Made by a program: the position numbers and the translations under genes | In this document: piece by piece, positions 8,291-17,040 of the stretch | Numbering within the stretch: position 1 is the stretch's first letter | How the letters are laid out: every line of letters begins with the position of its first letter | Notes under the pieces: model-generated | Database searches by the model: none | Told to the model about the DNA's origin: nothing | What the model saw: only the letters and a program-made list of their open reading frames with translations | Assembly (NCBI RefSeq): GCF_049532895.1 | Contig: NZ_CP064031.1 | Location: 4,464,001 to 4,528,000, forward strand | Direction: 5' to 3' | Source: Dyella_B acidisoli | GTDB taxonomy: Bacteria; Pseudomonadota; Gammaproteobacteria; Xanthomonadales; Rhodanobacteraceae | Length of the DNA stretch: 64,000 nucleotides

Positions 8291-9076
8291 ATGGCATCTT
8301 TTCGAGGCGGCAGGGATGGCAACGCCACCAGAACCGCTCGTCCCGTGCTTTCGCGGCGCATTCGCAACGGCGCAGGCCCCATGACGGCGCGCAATCTGCA
8401 TGGGCACGTCGTGCAGGTGCTCGGGCAGCGCATCGTCAGCGGTGCGATCAAGCAAGGTGAAGTGCTACCGCCCGAAGCCACCATGGCCGAAGAGATGGAC
8501 GTAAGCCGCACCTCCCTGCGCGAGGCGATGAAGGTGCTATCGGCAAAGGGACTGGTGGAAGCGCGGCCCAAGGTCGGCACCCGCGTACGCGATGCGCGTT
8601 TCTGGAGCCAGCTCGACGCAGACGTGCTGGCATGGCGCTGCGCTTCGATGCCCACCGCGGACTTCGTGCAGAAGCTCTCGGAGATGCGCGAGATCATCGA
8701 ACCTGCTGCTGCGGCGAGCGCAGCCAGCCACCGCAGCGTCGCGCAATTGAAGCGCATGCAGACCGCTTTCGACGCCATGGAAGCGGCCCACGATCCGGAA
8801 TCCTGGACCACCGCCGACATCGATTTCCACGAAGCGATTCTCGCCGCCACCGGCAACGAACTGCTGATTTCGCTGTTCTCGGTGATCGAAACCGCGCTGA
8901 GCAGTTACTTCACGATGTCAGCGCATACAGCAGTCAATTTTAAATACTCGCTGCCACAACATCGCGCGGTGCTGCAGGCTATTCGCGAGAAGGATTCCGA
9001 GGCGGCACACAAGTCGATGCAGAAGGTGATTTCCGATACGAAGGAAAACCTGAGCAGTAAGCGTCGGAAAGTGTGA
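8291..9076 (+). CDS. FadR-subfamily (GntR/FCD) regulator, paralogue 1
   Basis: A 261-residue regulator with an N-terminal winged helix (from ARNLHGHVVQVLGQRIVSG to RPKVGTRV) and a C-terminal FCD ligand domain. Likely metal-binding residues include DIDFHEAIL and the late PQHRAVLQAI histidine. AAGGAG lies nine bases upstream of ATG 8291. A second ATG at 8381 aligns with the start of its paralogue at 11856, so the first 30 residues may not be real. Much of the sequence matches the second regulator almost word for word, including the LDADVLAWRCASMP segment. It probably responds to a sugar acid such as galactonate or its dehydration product (inference). Confidence 0.88.
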   Translation: MASFRGGRDGNATRTARPVLSRRIRNGAGPMTARNLHGHVVQVLGQRIVSGAIKQGEVLPPEATMAEEMDVSRTSLREAMKVLSAKGLVEARPKVGTRVRDARFWSQLDADVLAWRCASMPTADFVQKLSEMREIIEPAAAASAASHRSVAQLKRMQTAFDAMEAAHDPESWTTADIDFHEAILAATGNELLISLFSVIETALSSYFTMSAHTAVNFKYSLPQHRAVLQAIREKDSEAAHKSMQKVISDTKENLSSKRRKV

Positions 9077-9082
9077 ATGCAC

Positions 9083-9111
9083 GTAAGGTTGGGGTTTGCA
9101 CTCCAACCTAC
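9083..9111. repeat. Small palindrome between convergent genes
   Basis: GTAAGGTTGGGGTTTG followed by CACTCCAACCTAC forms an imperfect hairpin. It lies in the 72-bp gap where the FadR-type gene and the glycoside hydrolase gene converge. Related TTGGGGTTTGCA/GCTCCAACCTAC units recur at 48033-48105, also between convergent genes. It could act as a bidirectional terminator. Confidence 0.5.
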
Positions 9112-9148
9112 GAGAGCAGGGTCGAATTCAACGTTCACCGCACTGCGT

Positions 9149-10309
9149 TCATGGCATGACGGCATTCGCTGGCACCACGCCCTTCGGTGCAGCGCTCAAC
9201 GCACGAAAGATATCTGCTTCGCGTTGGCGATACGGCGTACCTTCGGGATTGAACAGATCGTGGAACCAGATCACTGGCGGTTGCAGCGTGTACGGTTTCT
9301 GCCAGGAATCCCACGGAAAAATCGTCTGCGTCTTGCCTGACACGAAACCCCAGTTGATCATGCCCACGTCGAGTTTCTTGCCAACCGGCGTCACGCCATC
9401 CACGGTCGAGCCTGCGCTACGTGCCATGTATTCTGTGCAGATCAATGGACGGCCATACGTGCGCAGCTGCTGCACGCGACGCAAGAAGTCTTCCGGGAAT
9501 TCGTAGTTGTGGAACGTGATGATGTCGGACTGGGTAAGCTGCGTCCGCTCGATCGCATTGAGTTCGCCGAGCTTCGACCAATCACCGTCATGCCACATAC
9601 CGCTGGTCAACGGCTGAACCGGATGCTGGCTGCGCGCCCAGGCGAATACCTGTGGCAGCAACTGTTCGACGCGCTGGAATTTGTCCTTGGGCTCCTGCGC
9701 CGCGTAATTGCCACCGCCGTCGTTGTCTGGCTCGTTCCATAGGTCCCAGGCAAGAATGCGTTCGTCGTGCGCGAAGCTGCCGACGATATCCTTCACATAG
9801 GCTTCCAACTGCGGATACTGCGAAGGATCATCCAGCACCTTCGTGCCTGGCGCCTGCACCCAGCCGGAGTTGTGCACGCCGGGAATGGGCGGATGCTGGG
9901 GTCCGAGCGCGGGATCGGGATCCCAGCACGAGTCGAACAGTACGAAGATCGGCTTGATGTGATGCTTCGCGGCGATCGTCAGGAACGTATCGATGCGCTT
10001 CTTGAAGCCTTCGCGATCCTGATCCCACAACAGGTTGTGCAGGAACACGCGCATGGTGTTCATGCCTATGCTTTGCGCCCAGCCAAGCTCCTGATCGATG
10101 CGCGCCGGATCGAACGTGACGCTCTGCCACATTTCCAGCTCGTTGATTGCGTTGGAGGGAATGTAGTTGCTACCGACCGGCCACGGCTGCTTTGCATACC
10201 AGGCATTGGCTTGAGTCGTCGTCCAGCGCTTCGTCTCCGCGGCATGCACCACGGAGACGCCGAGCAGCAGCGCCAAAGTCAGGCACCCTAGCCGTCTCGT
10301 CCGCATCAT
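9149..10309 (-). CDS. Secreted clan GH-A (GH5-like) glycoside hydrolase
   Basis: A 386-residue exported hydrolase. A signal peptide (about 1-24, ending VVHAA) is followed by a (beta/alpha)8-type domain. The acid/base is probably E193 in AWDLWNEPDN and the nucleophile E293 in LICTEYMAR. Similar proteins are annotated as cellulase-family or 1,4-beta-xylanase enzymes, but the substrate is not clear. The frame opens at TTG 10339. An AAAGGG nine bases upstream favours ATG 10309. It is followed upstream by the aldose epimerase on the same strand, so it may release galactose-containing sugars from plant polysaccharide for the adjacent pathway (inference). Confidence 0.78.
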   Translation of the reverse strand: MMRTRRLGCLTLALLLGVSVVHAAETKRWTTTQANAWYAKQPWPVGSNYIPSNAINELEMWQSVTFDPARIDQELGWAQSIGMNTMRVFLHNLLWDQDREGFKKRIDTFLTIAAKHHIKPIFVLFDSCWDPDPALGPQHPPIPGVHNSGWVQAPGTKVLDDPSQYPQLEAYVKDIVGSFAHDERILAWDLWNEPDNDGGGNYAAQEPKDKFQRVEQLLPQVFAWARSQHPVQPLTSGMWHDGDWSKLGELNAIERTQLTQSDIITFHNYEFPEDFLRRVQQLRTYGRPLICTEYMARSAGSTVDGVTPVGKKLDVGMINWGFVSGKTQTIFPWDSWQKPYTLQPPVIWFHDLFNPEGTPYRQREADIFRALSAAPKGVVPANAVMP

Positions 10310-10387
10310 TGGCATCCACCCTTTGATTTTTTGCAACAACGGTCCAGCGCGTTACTGCCTCACTGCCGATTCGGTTTGACCCGATTC

Positions 10388-11530
10388 TTATTTCCCAGTG
10401 TGATCGATGCCGAAACGGTAGACGATCACGTTCCGATAGATTTGCCCCGGCGCCAATCGCGCCGAACCGAAATCCGGATGATTGGGTGTATCCGGAAACA
10501 GCTGCGGCTCCAGTACGAAGGCATCGCCTTGGCGATAAACGTGGTGGTCTTTGCCTACCGTTGTGCCGTCGAGGAAGTTGCCTGAGTAAAACTGCAAACC
10601 CGGCTTGCCTGACCATACCGTCATCACGCGGCCGGATTGTGGATCCTCTGCGCGCGCCACGACGTGCGGCTCGATTTCCTTGCGGCTGAGCACCCAGTTC
10701 ATGTCATAGCCATGGCCGAACAACAGCTGTTGCGAACTGCCGTCGCGAATATCACGGCCGATCGGCTTGGCCATGCGAAAGTCGTAAGGCGTACCCGCTA
10801 CAGGAACCATTTGGCCAGTCGGTATCGCCGCTGCATCGCTCACCGGCGTGATTGCGTCGCCTGGAATCATCAACGCCTGATCCATCACCGTGCCGGAACC
10901 CTCGCCCGCAAGGTTCCAATACGTGTGATTGGAGAGATTGACGATGGTCGGTTTGTCCGTGGTTGCGAGGTAGCTGATCTTGAGCTGGTTATCGTCGCTC
11001 AGCGTGTAGTTGGCCTTGATCGTCAGCGTGCCTGGATAGCCCTGATCGCCATCCGTGCTGACGTATTCCATCGTTACGCTGGGCTGCGCGCCGGCCTTTA
11101 CGTCGAGCACCTTCCACACCCGCATGTCGAAACCCTTCGCGCCGCCATGCAGCGAATTCGGGCCTTCATTCAAGCTGAGACGATATGACTTGCCGTCCAG
11201 TGTGAATTTGCCGTGCGCAATGCGGTTGGCATAACGCCCCACTGTGGCACCGAAATATTGGCGGTGATCGAGATAGCCCTGCAGCGTGTCGTAACCGAGC
11301 ACTACGTCGGCGAGTTTGCCGTTGCGGTCCGGCACCCACAGGGATTGCAACGAAGCGCCGTAGCTCATGACGCGCGCACGCACACCATGGCTATTGGTAA
11401 GCGTCACGATCTGTACGTCCTGACCATCCGCCGTGTGACCGAAGGAAGCACTGGTCGCCTGGCCGGCCATCGCGGCAAGCGGCATAGTCATTGCCGCGAA
11501 GATGGAGCCGAACAGGACAGCAGGTTTCAC
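10388..11530 (-). CDS. galM: Exported aldose 1-epimerase (galactose mutarotase)
   Basis: Interconverts alpha and beta anomers of galactose and other aldoses. The 380-residue product begins with a signal peptide (about 1-23: VKPAVLFGSIFAAMTMPLAA), so it should act in the periplasm. Family motifs include NRIAHGKFTLDG, LSNHTYWNL with its catalytic His, PFD-like PYDFR and a late FVLEPQ with the catalytic Glu. AAGGGG nine bases before GTG 11530 fixes the start. An ATG at 11563 and the long open frame to 11812 are less likely. It belongs with the galactose oxidation genes across the divergent promoter region. Confidence 0.9.
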   Translation of the reverse strand: MKPAVLFGSIFAAMTMPLAAMAGQATSASFGHTADGQDVQIVTLTNSHGVRARVMSYGASLQSLWVPDRNGKLADVVLGYDTLQGYLDHRQYFGATVGRYANRIAHGKFTLDGKSYRLSLNEGPNSLHGGAKGFDMRVWKVLDVKAGAQPSVTMEYVSTDGDQGYPGTLTIKANYTLSDDNQLKISYLATTDKPTIVNLSNHTYWNLAGEGSGTVMDQALMIPGDAITPVSDAAAIPTGQMVPVAGTPYDFRMAKPIGRDIRDGSSQQLLFGHGYDMNWVLSRKEIEPHVVARAEDPQSGRVMTVWSGKPGLQFYSGNFLDGTTVGKDHHVYRQGDAFVLEPQLFPDTPNHPDFGSARLAPGQIYRNVIVYRFGIDHTGK

Positions 11531-11580
11531 TAAGCAAATCCCCTTGCGAAACCAGGCAGCCATTTGGCCTGTCGCTTCTG

Positions 11581-11605
11581 AGCATATTGTATGATTATAT
11601 AGACG
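11581..11605. promoter_or_regulatory. AT-rich promoter/operator candidate upstream of galM
   Basis: A short AT-rich island, centred on ATTGTATGATTATATAG, stands out from the GC-rich surroundings about 50 bp upstream of the galM start. It lies in the 325-bp region between divergent galM and the FadR-type regulator gene. The sequence resembles the TTGTAT-type half-sites reported for FCD regulators but is not clearly symmetric. Functional role is inferred only. Confidence 0.3.
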
Positions 11606-11703
11606 AGCGGCCACTGGAACTTTACGCGCTGCAGCATGACCGTCGAAAGAAGACAGCGGGGACGTGATGGTTGGGGTTCGCATACTTGAGGTTGGTGTTG
11701 AGG

Positions 11704-11723
11704 GTGTTGAAAACACAGGTGTT
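11704..11723. promoter_or_regulatory. Three alternating GTGTT/AACAC half-sites, operator candidate
   Basis: GTGTT-gaa-AACAC (11704-11716) overlaps AACAC-AG-GTGTT (11712-11723), giving three alternating half-sites. A TATAAG follows at 11723-11728. The cluster is about 130 bp upstream of the FadR-type regulator and the dgo genes. It could be a binding site for one of the two FadR paralogues or the AraC regulator; this is unproven. Confidence 0.3.
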
Positions 11724-11855
11724 ATAAGCGAGCGAGATGACAAATAAGCCATCCCGCCCACGCGTTGAAGACATCTGTGATCGGCAAACCGTACGCAGCA
11801 GCACTTTCGCATTGCAACACAATCTTCTCCTTTCCGTCACCGAATACGAGAGCCC

Positions 11856-12569
11856 ATGAGAGTTGCCAACGCCCGCAATTTGCACGGCCATGTCACCCAG
11901 CAACTGGGGATAAGGATCGTGAGCGGCCAGCTCCAGCCGGGCGAAGCACTACCGCGTGAAGAGGCCCTTGCCGAGCAAATGGAAGTAAGCCGCACCGCGC
12001 TGCGCGAAGCAATGCGTGTGCTGTCTGCCAAGGGCTTGGTCGAGGCGCGCCCGAAAGTGGGTACGCGTGTGCGCGAGGAACGTTACTGGCATCAGCTCGA
12101 TGCCGACGTGCTGGCGTGGCGCTGTGCCTCCATGCCGCCGGCGGATTTCGTGCAGAAGCTGGGGCAGATGCGCGAAATCTTCGAGCCCGCCGCTGCGGCT
12201 TTTGCTGCGCGTCGTCGCGACGCTGCACAGCTCAAGGAACTGGAATTGGCCTATCGCGCCATGGAAGCCTCACGCAACACCGACGAATGGGCGGAAGCGG
12301 ATCTGCAATTCCATGAGGCCGTGCTGGTCGCCACCAACAACGAATTGATGATCTCCTTGTTTTCCATCGTGGAAACCGCTTTGGGTTCTTTTTTTGTGCA
12401 GTCCGCACGCAAAAGCCGCGATTTCAAATACTCGTTGCCCTATCACCAACAAGTATTTGAAGCGATCCGGCGGCGTCAGCCTGAGGTGGCGCGTGACGCC
12501 ATGCAGAAGATGATTGTGGATTCGCGCGCCAACATGACAGGCAAGCGCCCCACAAGGAAATCGGCATGA
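11856..12569 (+). CDS. FadR-subfamily (GntR/FCD) regulator, DgoR-like, paralogue 2
   Basis: A 237-residue GntR/FCD regulator. The winged-helix part (about 1-75) has VSRTALREAMRVLSAKGLVE as recognition region. The FCD part (about 90-225) carries ADLQFHEAVL and SLPYHQQVFEAI as likely metal/ligand residues. It is the first gene of the dgoK-dgoA-dgoD run and overlaps dgoK by four bases (ATGA). It is therefore the best candidate for the galactonate-responsive repressor of this operon, as DgoR is in enteric bacteria. It is a close paralogue of the gene at 8291. Confidence 0.9.
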   Translation: MRVANARNLHGHVTQQLGIRIVSGQLQPGEALPREEALAEQMEVSRTALREAMRVLSAKGLVEARPKVGTRVREERYWHQLDADVLAWRCASMPPADFVQKLGQMREIFEPAAAAFAARRRDAAQLKELELAYRAMEASRNTDEWAEADLQFHEAVLVATNNELMISLFSIVETALGSFFVQSARKSRDFKYSLPYHQQVFEAIRRRQPEVARDAMQKMIVDSRANMTGKRPTRKSA

Positions 12570-13522
12570 AGGCGGACGTGCGGCTGATTGGACTCGATTG
12601 GGGCACCAGCAGTCTGCGCGCTTATTTATATGACGCTGACGGCAAAGTGGTGGCCTCGCGTCGGGAAGGATGGGGTATCCGTCACCTGCCTGAAGGTGGA
12701 TTTACCGCGGCATTGCATGCGGTGACGGCCGATTGGCCCGCCTGCCGGATCGTCGCTGCCGGCATGGTCGGTAGCCGCCAGGGCTGGCTTGAAGTGCCTT
12801 ATGTGGACCTTCCGGCTGATGCCACAAGCATCGCGCACGGCATGCTGCGCTTGGACGCTTGTGATAGTCACGAACTGTGGATCGCGCCTGGTCTGCGCCG
12901 ACATGTACCTGCCGACGTCATGCGCGGCGAGGAAACGCAGATCATCGGCGCGCTCGCCTTGCAGCCGCTTTGTCAGGCGAACACACGCTTCGTATTGCCT
13001 GGCACGCATAGCAAGTGGGCCACCGTCGTCGATGGCCGCATCGTCGCATTCGACACGGTGATGACAGGCGAGATGTATGCGCTACTGATCAAGCACTCCA
13101 TTCTCGGCGCCGGGCTGCCTGACTTCGCCGCATCATCGTTTGTTGAACGCGCCTTCGTTCGCGGCGTGCATACGGCGCGGGACAGCGGCGCGGAAGGTGT
13201 ATTCGGCCGACTGTTCTCGACGCGTGCGCTGATGCTGGCTGGCGAACTGGCCGCGACGGATGTTCCTGATTTCCTGTCGGGCCTGCTGATCGGTGAGGAA
13301 TTTCGCATTGCCCTGCAACGCGACAACGGCGTGATTGCACCGCTGTGCTTGATCGGCGAAGCAGCGCTTTGCCAGCGCTACACCTTGGCAGCGCGACAAT
13401 TCGGCTATGCCGTACCCGCTGTACTCGAAGATGCCTCCGTACAAGGGTTATGGCAGTTGGCCTCTGCCGCAGGCCTGCTTACCGACGCAAGACTTCATTC
13501 GTATTCCGGAGTAACACCATGA
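12566..13522 (+). CDS. dgoK: 2-dehydro-3-deoxygalactonokinase
   Basis: Phosphorylates 2-keto-3-deoxy-D-galactonate at O6 with ATP, the third intracellular step of galactonate breakdown. The 318-residue protein has an ASKHA-type N-terminal phosphate loop, GLDWGTSSLRAYLYD (residues 9-23), and the family stretches GEETQIIGAL and LPGTHSKWATV. It overlaps the regulator at its start and the aldolase at its end (ATGA), so all are in one tightly coupled operon. The identity is well supported by sequence and context. Confidence 0.93.
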   Translation: MKADVRLIGLDWGTSSLRAYLYDADGKVVASRREGWGIRHLPEGGFTAALHAVTADWPACRIVAAGMVGSRQGWLEVPYVDLPADATSIAHGMLRLDACDSHELWIAPGLRRHVPADVMRGEETQIIGALALQPLCQANTRFVLPGTHSKWATVVDGRIVAFDTVMTGEMYALLIKHSILGAGLPDFAASSFVERAFVRGVHTARDSGAEGVFGRLFSTRALMLAGELAATDVPDFLSGLLIGEEFRIALQRDNGVIAPLCLIGEAALCQRYTLAARQFGYAVPAVLEDASVQGLWQLASAAGLLTDARLHSYSGVTP

Positions 13523-14154
13523 TTCGCGCGTGGCTTGATTCCCTTCCTCTGGTGGCGATTCTTCGCGGCCTTCGGCCGGAAGAAGCGGTCGACATAGGGC
13601 GTGCACTCGCTGCGGAAAGCTTTACCGTCATCGAAGTACCGATGAATTCGCCGGAACCGCTGGACAGCATTCGCGTGCTATCGGCGGAACTGGGGCAGCG
13701 CTGCCTGATCGGCGCGGGGACAGTGTTGCAGCCCGAGCAGGTGTCGCAAGTCGCTGCCGCAGGCGGCCGACTGATCGTGATGCCGCATGCGGACACGCGC
13801 GTGATCACTGCTGCCAAACGCGAGGGCATGTATTGCATCCCCGGCGTCGCCACGCCCACCGAAGCCTTCGCCGCGATCCAGGCCGGCGCCGACGCGATCA
13901 AGCTGTTCCCTGCCGAACAGCTGACGCCGATCGTGCTCAAGGCATGGCGCGCGGTGCTGCCGCGAGATCTGGCGGTACTGCCGGTCGGCGGCATCACGCC
14001 AGAAACCATGGCCCCCTATATCGCCGCGGGCGCCAACGGCTTCGGCCTCGGCTCCGCGCTCTACGCACCCGGCCGCACTGCGGACGACGTCGGTCGTCGT
14101 GCCCGTGCTTTCACCCAAGCCTGGAAGACTCTCGCTCAAGGAAATAACGCATGA
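13519..14154 (+). CDS. dgoA: 2-dehydro-3-deoxy-6-phosphogalactonate aldolase
   Basis: Cleaves KDPGal to pyruvate and glyceraldehyde-3-phosphate. The 211-residue class I aldolase has the catalytic E39 in VIEVPMNSP and the Schiff-base K128 in ADAIKLFPAE, with GIGAGTV-like LIGAGTV at 64-70. The ATG overlaps the dgoK stop. The open frame extends to 13345 only as a shadow. Its size and the PMNSPEP motif favour the galactonate enzyme over the related KDPG aldolase Eda. Confidence 0.93.
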   Translation: MIRAWLDSLPLVAILRGLRPEEAVDIGRALAAESFTVIEVPMNSPEPLDSIRVLSAELGQRCLIGAGTVLQPEQVSQVAAAGGRLIVMPHADTRVITAAKREGMYCIPGVATPTEAFAAIQAGADAIKLFPAEQLTPIVLKAWRAVLPRDLAVLPVGGITPETMAPYIAAGANGFGLGSALYAPGRTADDVGRRARAFTQAWKTLAQGNNA

Positions 14155-15299
14155 AGATCACCCGTCTCACCACCTTCCTCGTTCCGCCGCGTTGGCTGTT
14201 CGTACGCATCGACACCGACGAAGGCATTAGCGGTTGGGGCGAGCCAGTCGTGGAAGGTCGCGCGCATACGGTCGCAGCGGCCGTCGACGAACTGTCCGAT
14301 TACTTGGTCGGCAAGGATCCGCGCCACATCGAAGATCACTGGAACGTGATGTATCGCGGCGGCTTTTACCGCGGCGGGCCGATCCTGATGAGCGCGATTG
14401 CAGGTATCGACCAGGCGCTATGGGACATCAAGGGCAAGCATTTAGGTGTACCTGTGCATGCTTTGTTGGGCGGACCGGTGCGCGATCGCATCCGTGTGTA
14501 TTCGTGGATCGGCGGCGATCGTCCCTCCGATACGGCCAAGGCCGCGAAGGACGCCGTTGCGCGTGGTTTCACCGCGGTGAAGATGAATGCCACTGAGGAA
14601 ATGCATTTCGTTGATACGCACGCCAAGGTGCAGCGTGTACTGGAGAACGTGCAGGCCGTGCGCGATGCGGTAGGTCCGGACATCGGCCTCGGCCTGGATT
14701 TCCACGGCCGCGTGCACAAGCCGATGGCCAAGGTGCTGATGCGCGAACTGGCGCCGTTCAAGCTGATGTTCATCGAGGAACCGGTGCTTTCCGACCATCT
14801 GGAATGCATCCCCGAGCTCGCCTCGATTTCGCCTGCACCGATCGCACTGGGCGAGCGCCTGTATTCGCGCTATGACTTCAAGCGCGTATTCACCACCGGC
14901 GGCGTCGATATCATCCAGCCTGATCCCTCGCACGCGGGCGGCATTACCGAAACACATAAGATCGCGATGATGGCGGAAGCCTACGACGTGGCGCTGGCGC
15001 TGCACTGTCCGCTGGGCCCGATCGCGCTGGCGGCCAACCTGCAGCTGGATGCGATGTGCCACAACGCCTTCATCCAGGAACAAAGCCTGGGAATTCACTA
15101 CAACGCTGGCAACGACCTGCTCGATTACATTACCGATCGCAGCGTATTTGCCTACGAGAACGGTTATGTTTCCATGCCGACCGGACCGGGGCTGGGTGTC
15201 GAGGTGAACGATGCCTACGTCGCCGAACGCGCCGCCGTGGGACACCGCTGGCGCAATCCGATCTGGCGTCACGACGACGGCAGTGTGGCCGAATGGTAA
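14151..15299 (+). CDS. dgoD: D-galactonate dehydratase (enolase superfamily)
   Basis: Dehydrates D-galactonate to 2-keto-3-deoxygalactonate. The 382-residue protein carries the three Mg ligands D183 (LGLDFHG), E209 (MFIEEP) and E235 (ALGERL), the catalytic H185, and a second catalytic His in ALHCPLGP. These are the same residue numbers as in the E. coli enzyme. The ATG overlaps the dgoA stop. The start MKITRLTTF is also the usual DgoD N-terminus, so the start is secure. Confidence 0.96.
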   Translation: MKITRLTTFLVPPRWLFVRIDTDEGISGWGEPVVEGRAHTVAAAVDELSDYLVGKDPRHIEDHWNVMYRGGFYRGGPILMSAIAGIDQALWDIKGKHLGVPVHALLGGPVRDRIRVYSWIGGDRPSDTAKAAKDAVARGFTAVKMNATEEMHFVDTHAKVQRVLENVQAVRDAVGPDIGLGLDFHGRVHKPMAKVLMRELAPFKLMFIEEPVLSDHLECIPELASISPAPIALGERLYSRYDFKRVFTTGGVDIIQPDPSHAGGITETHKIAMMAEAYDVALALHCPLGPIALAANLQLDAMCHNAFIQEQSLGIHYNAGNDLLDYITDRSVFAYENGYVSMPTGPGLGVEVNDAYVAERAAVGHRWRNPIWRHDDGSVAEW

Positions 15300-15325
15300 T
15301 TTCTTCCAAGAGACCGAACACATCC

Positions 15326-16084
15326 ATGTTTGCCACCTATCCCAGCTTGGTCGACCGCTCGGTGCTGATCACCGGCGGCGCTACCGGCATCGGCGCCGCG
15401 TTCGTTGCGCATTTCGCGCAGCAAGGCGCGCGCGTGGCTTTTTTTGATATCGACGAAAAAAGTGCGGCGGCGCTCAACGCGTCACTGACGGATGTTCGCC
15501 ACGCGCCGTTGTCCCTGCCCTGCGACGTCACCGACATCACGGCATTGCGCAAGACGATTGCCGCAGCCAGCCAGGAAATCGGTGCGTTCAGCGTATTGAT
15601 CAACAATGCCGCCAACGATCGACGCCACCGCCTGCAAGACACCACGCCGGAAGAGTTCGAGCAGAGCATCGCCGTAAACCTGCGTCATCAATATTTCGCG
15701 ACGCAGGCCGTGGTGCCTGGCATGCGCGAACTCGGTGGTGGCTCGATCATCTGCCTGGGCTCCACTGGCTGGATGATCAAGAACGCCGGCTATCCGATGT
15801 ATGCGATGGCAAAGTCGGCGGTGCGTGGCTTGGTCAACGGATTGGCACGTGAACTTGGCCAGGATCGCATCCGCATCAATGCACTGGTCCCCGGCTGGGT
15901 GATCACCGAGAAGCAGCGCGAGTTGTGGCTGGATGAAGCGGGTGAAGAGGAAATCCGCCGCAAGCAGTGCATGCCCGGTCATCTCGGTGCAGATGATCTT
16001 GCACGCGCGGCATTGTTCCTTGCTGCCGATGACAGCCAGATGTGCACGGGCCATGACTTCATCGTCGACGGCGGCTGGGCATGA
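15326..16084 (+). CDS. SDR-family sugar dehydrogenase, probable D-galactose 1-dehydrogenase
   Basis: A 252-residue short-chain dehydrogenase. It has the nucleotide-binding TGGATGIG (residues 16-23), NNAA at 93-96 and the catalytic S146, Y159 and K163 (YAMAK). Its place between dgoD and a sugar lactonase suggests NAD(P)-dependent oxidation of D-galactose (or L-arabinose/D-fucose) to the lactone. ATG 15326 gives a standard SDR start. An ATG at 15293 overlapping the dgoD stop would add 11 residues. The fold is certain; the substrate is inferred from the neighbours. Confidence 0.82.
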   Translation: MFATYPSLVDRSVLITGGATGIGAAFVAHFAQQGARVAFFDIDEKSAAALNASLTDVRHAPLSLPCDVTDITALRKTIAAASQEIGAFSVLINNAANDRRHRLQDTTPEEFEQSIAVNLRHQYFATQAVVPGMRELGGGSIICLGSTGWMIKNAGYPMYAMAKSAVRGLVNGLARELGQDRIRINALVPGWVITEKQRELWLDEAGEEEIRRKQCMPGHLGADDLARAALFLAADDSQMCTGHDFIVDGGWA

Positions 16085-16971
16085 GCCTGCAAGCGTCTCT
16101 GGTGCTGGATGCGCAAAACACGCTCGGTGAAGGTGTGACGTGGTGCGCGCGCAGCCAGTCGCTATATTGGACGGACATCCATGCCTCTGTGCTGTGGCGC
16201 TATCGCCCAGCAGACGACAGTACACATCATTGGCCGATGCCCGAGCGTCTGGCTTCGTTTGCACTATGCGAAGACGATGGCTGGCTGCTGCTTGGACTCG
16301 CCAGCGGGCTTGCGTTCTTTCACGAAGCGAGCAGCAAGCTGATCCGCATTACCGACGTCGAAACCGGTTTGCCGACACGCCTCAACGACGGCGCTTGCGA
16401 TCGGCAGGGGCGCTTTGTGTTCGGCACACTGCACGAACCCGTTGGTGGTGAAGCGCGGCGCGCAGCTGGCGCTTTCTACCGTCTGCACGCCGACCTGCAG
16501 CTCGAGCAACTGCCGCTGGGCCACGTAGCCATCAGCAACAGCATTGCCTTCAGTCCTGACGGCGCGACGATGTACTACTGCGATTCGTGGACGCGCGTCG
16601 TGCATCGCTGCAGTTATGGCGATAGCGTGACGGGGCCGCAGGTACATATCGATCTCTCGCACCAGCAAGGTGAGCCGGACGGCTCCGCAGTAGATAGCGA
16701 AGGCGGCTTGTGGAACGCTGAATGGGGTTCCGGCCGTGTGGTGCGCTACGACCGCAACGGCAAGGAAGATCTCATCATCACCGTGCCAGCTAGCCAGCCG
16801 ACGCGCGTCGCTTTCGGTGGCGAACGATTGAATACGCTTTACATCACCAGCGCCCGCGATGGTCTTTCTGCGGAAGCGTTAGCAAAAGAACCGCATGCCG
16901 GCGGGCTGTTCGCCGTCGAGGTGCCCTTCACCGGCATGTCCGAACCACGTTTTGCAGGCCGGCCCACGTAA
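16081..16971 (+). CDS. SMP-30/gluconolactonase-family sugar lactonase, probable galactonolactonase
   Basis: A 296-residue six-bladed beta-propeller lactonase. The metal-site residues are recognisable: Glu in TLGEGVTW (E17), Asn in RLNDGACDRQGR, Asn in ISNSIAFSPDG and Asp in DGSAVDSEGGLWNAEW. It would hydrolyse the galactonolactone made by the dehydrogenase to D-galactonate for DgoD. The ATG overlaps the dehydrogenase stop. Its stop codon lies inside a transcription terminator hairpin. Confidence 0.88.
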   Translation: MSLQASLVLDAQNTLGEGVTWCARSQSLYWTDIHASVLWRYRPADDSTHHWPMPERLASFALCEDDGWLLLGLASGLAFFHEASSKLIRITDVETGLPTRLNDGACDRQGRFVFGTLHEPVGGEARRAAGAFYRLHADLQLEQLPLGHVAISNSIAFSPDGATMYYCDSWTRVVHRCSYGDSVTGPQVHIDLSHQQGEPDGSAVDSEGGLWNAEWGSGRVVRYDRNGKEDLIITVPASQPTRVAFGGERLNTLYITSARDGLSAEALAKEPHAGGLFAVEVPFTGMSEPRFAGRPT

Positions 16972-16983
16972 GCCGGCTTTTTT
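16956..16983 (+). terminator. Intrinsic terminator at the end of the dgo operon
   Basis: GCCGGC (16958-16963) and GCCGGC (16972-16977) form a stem around CCACGTAA, followed by six T residues. It overlaps the stop codon of the lactonase gene. The sugar transporter starts 57 bp after the T run, so its expression needs read-through or its own promoter. Confidence 0.8.
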
Positions 16984-17040
16984 ATGCGTTGGGAAGAAGA
17001 TGAAGACATCCGCACAACGCAACCGACCGGGGAGTCATTC

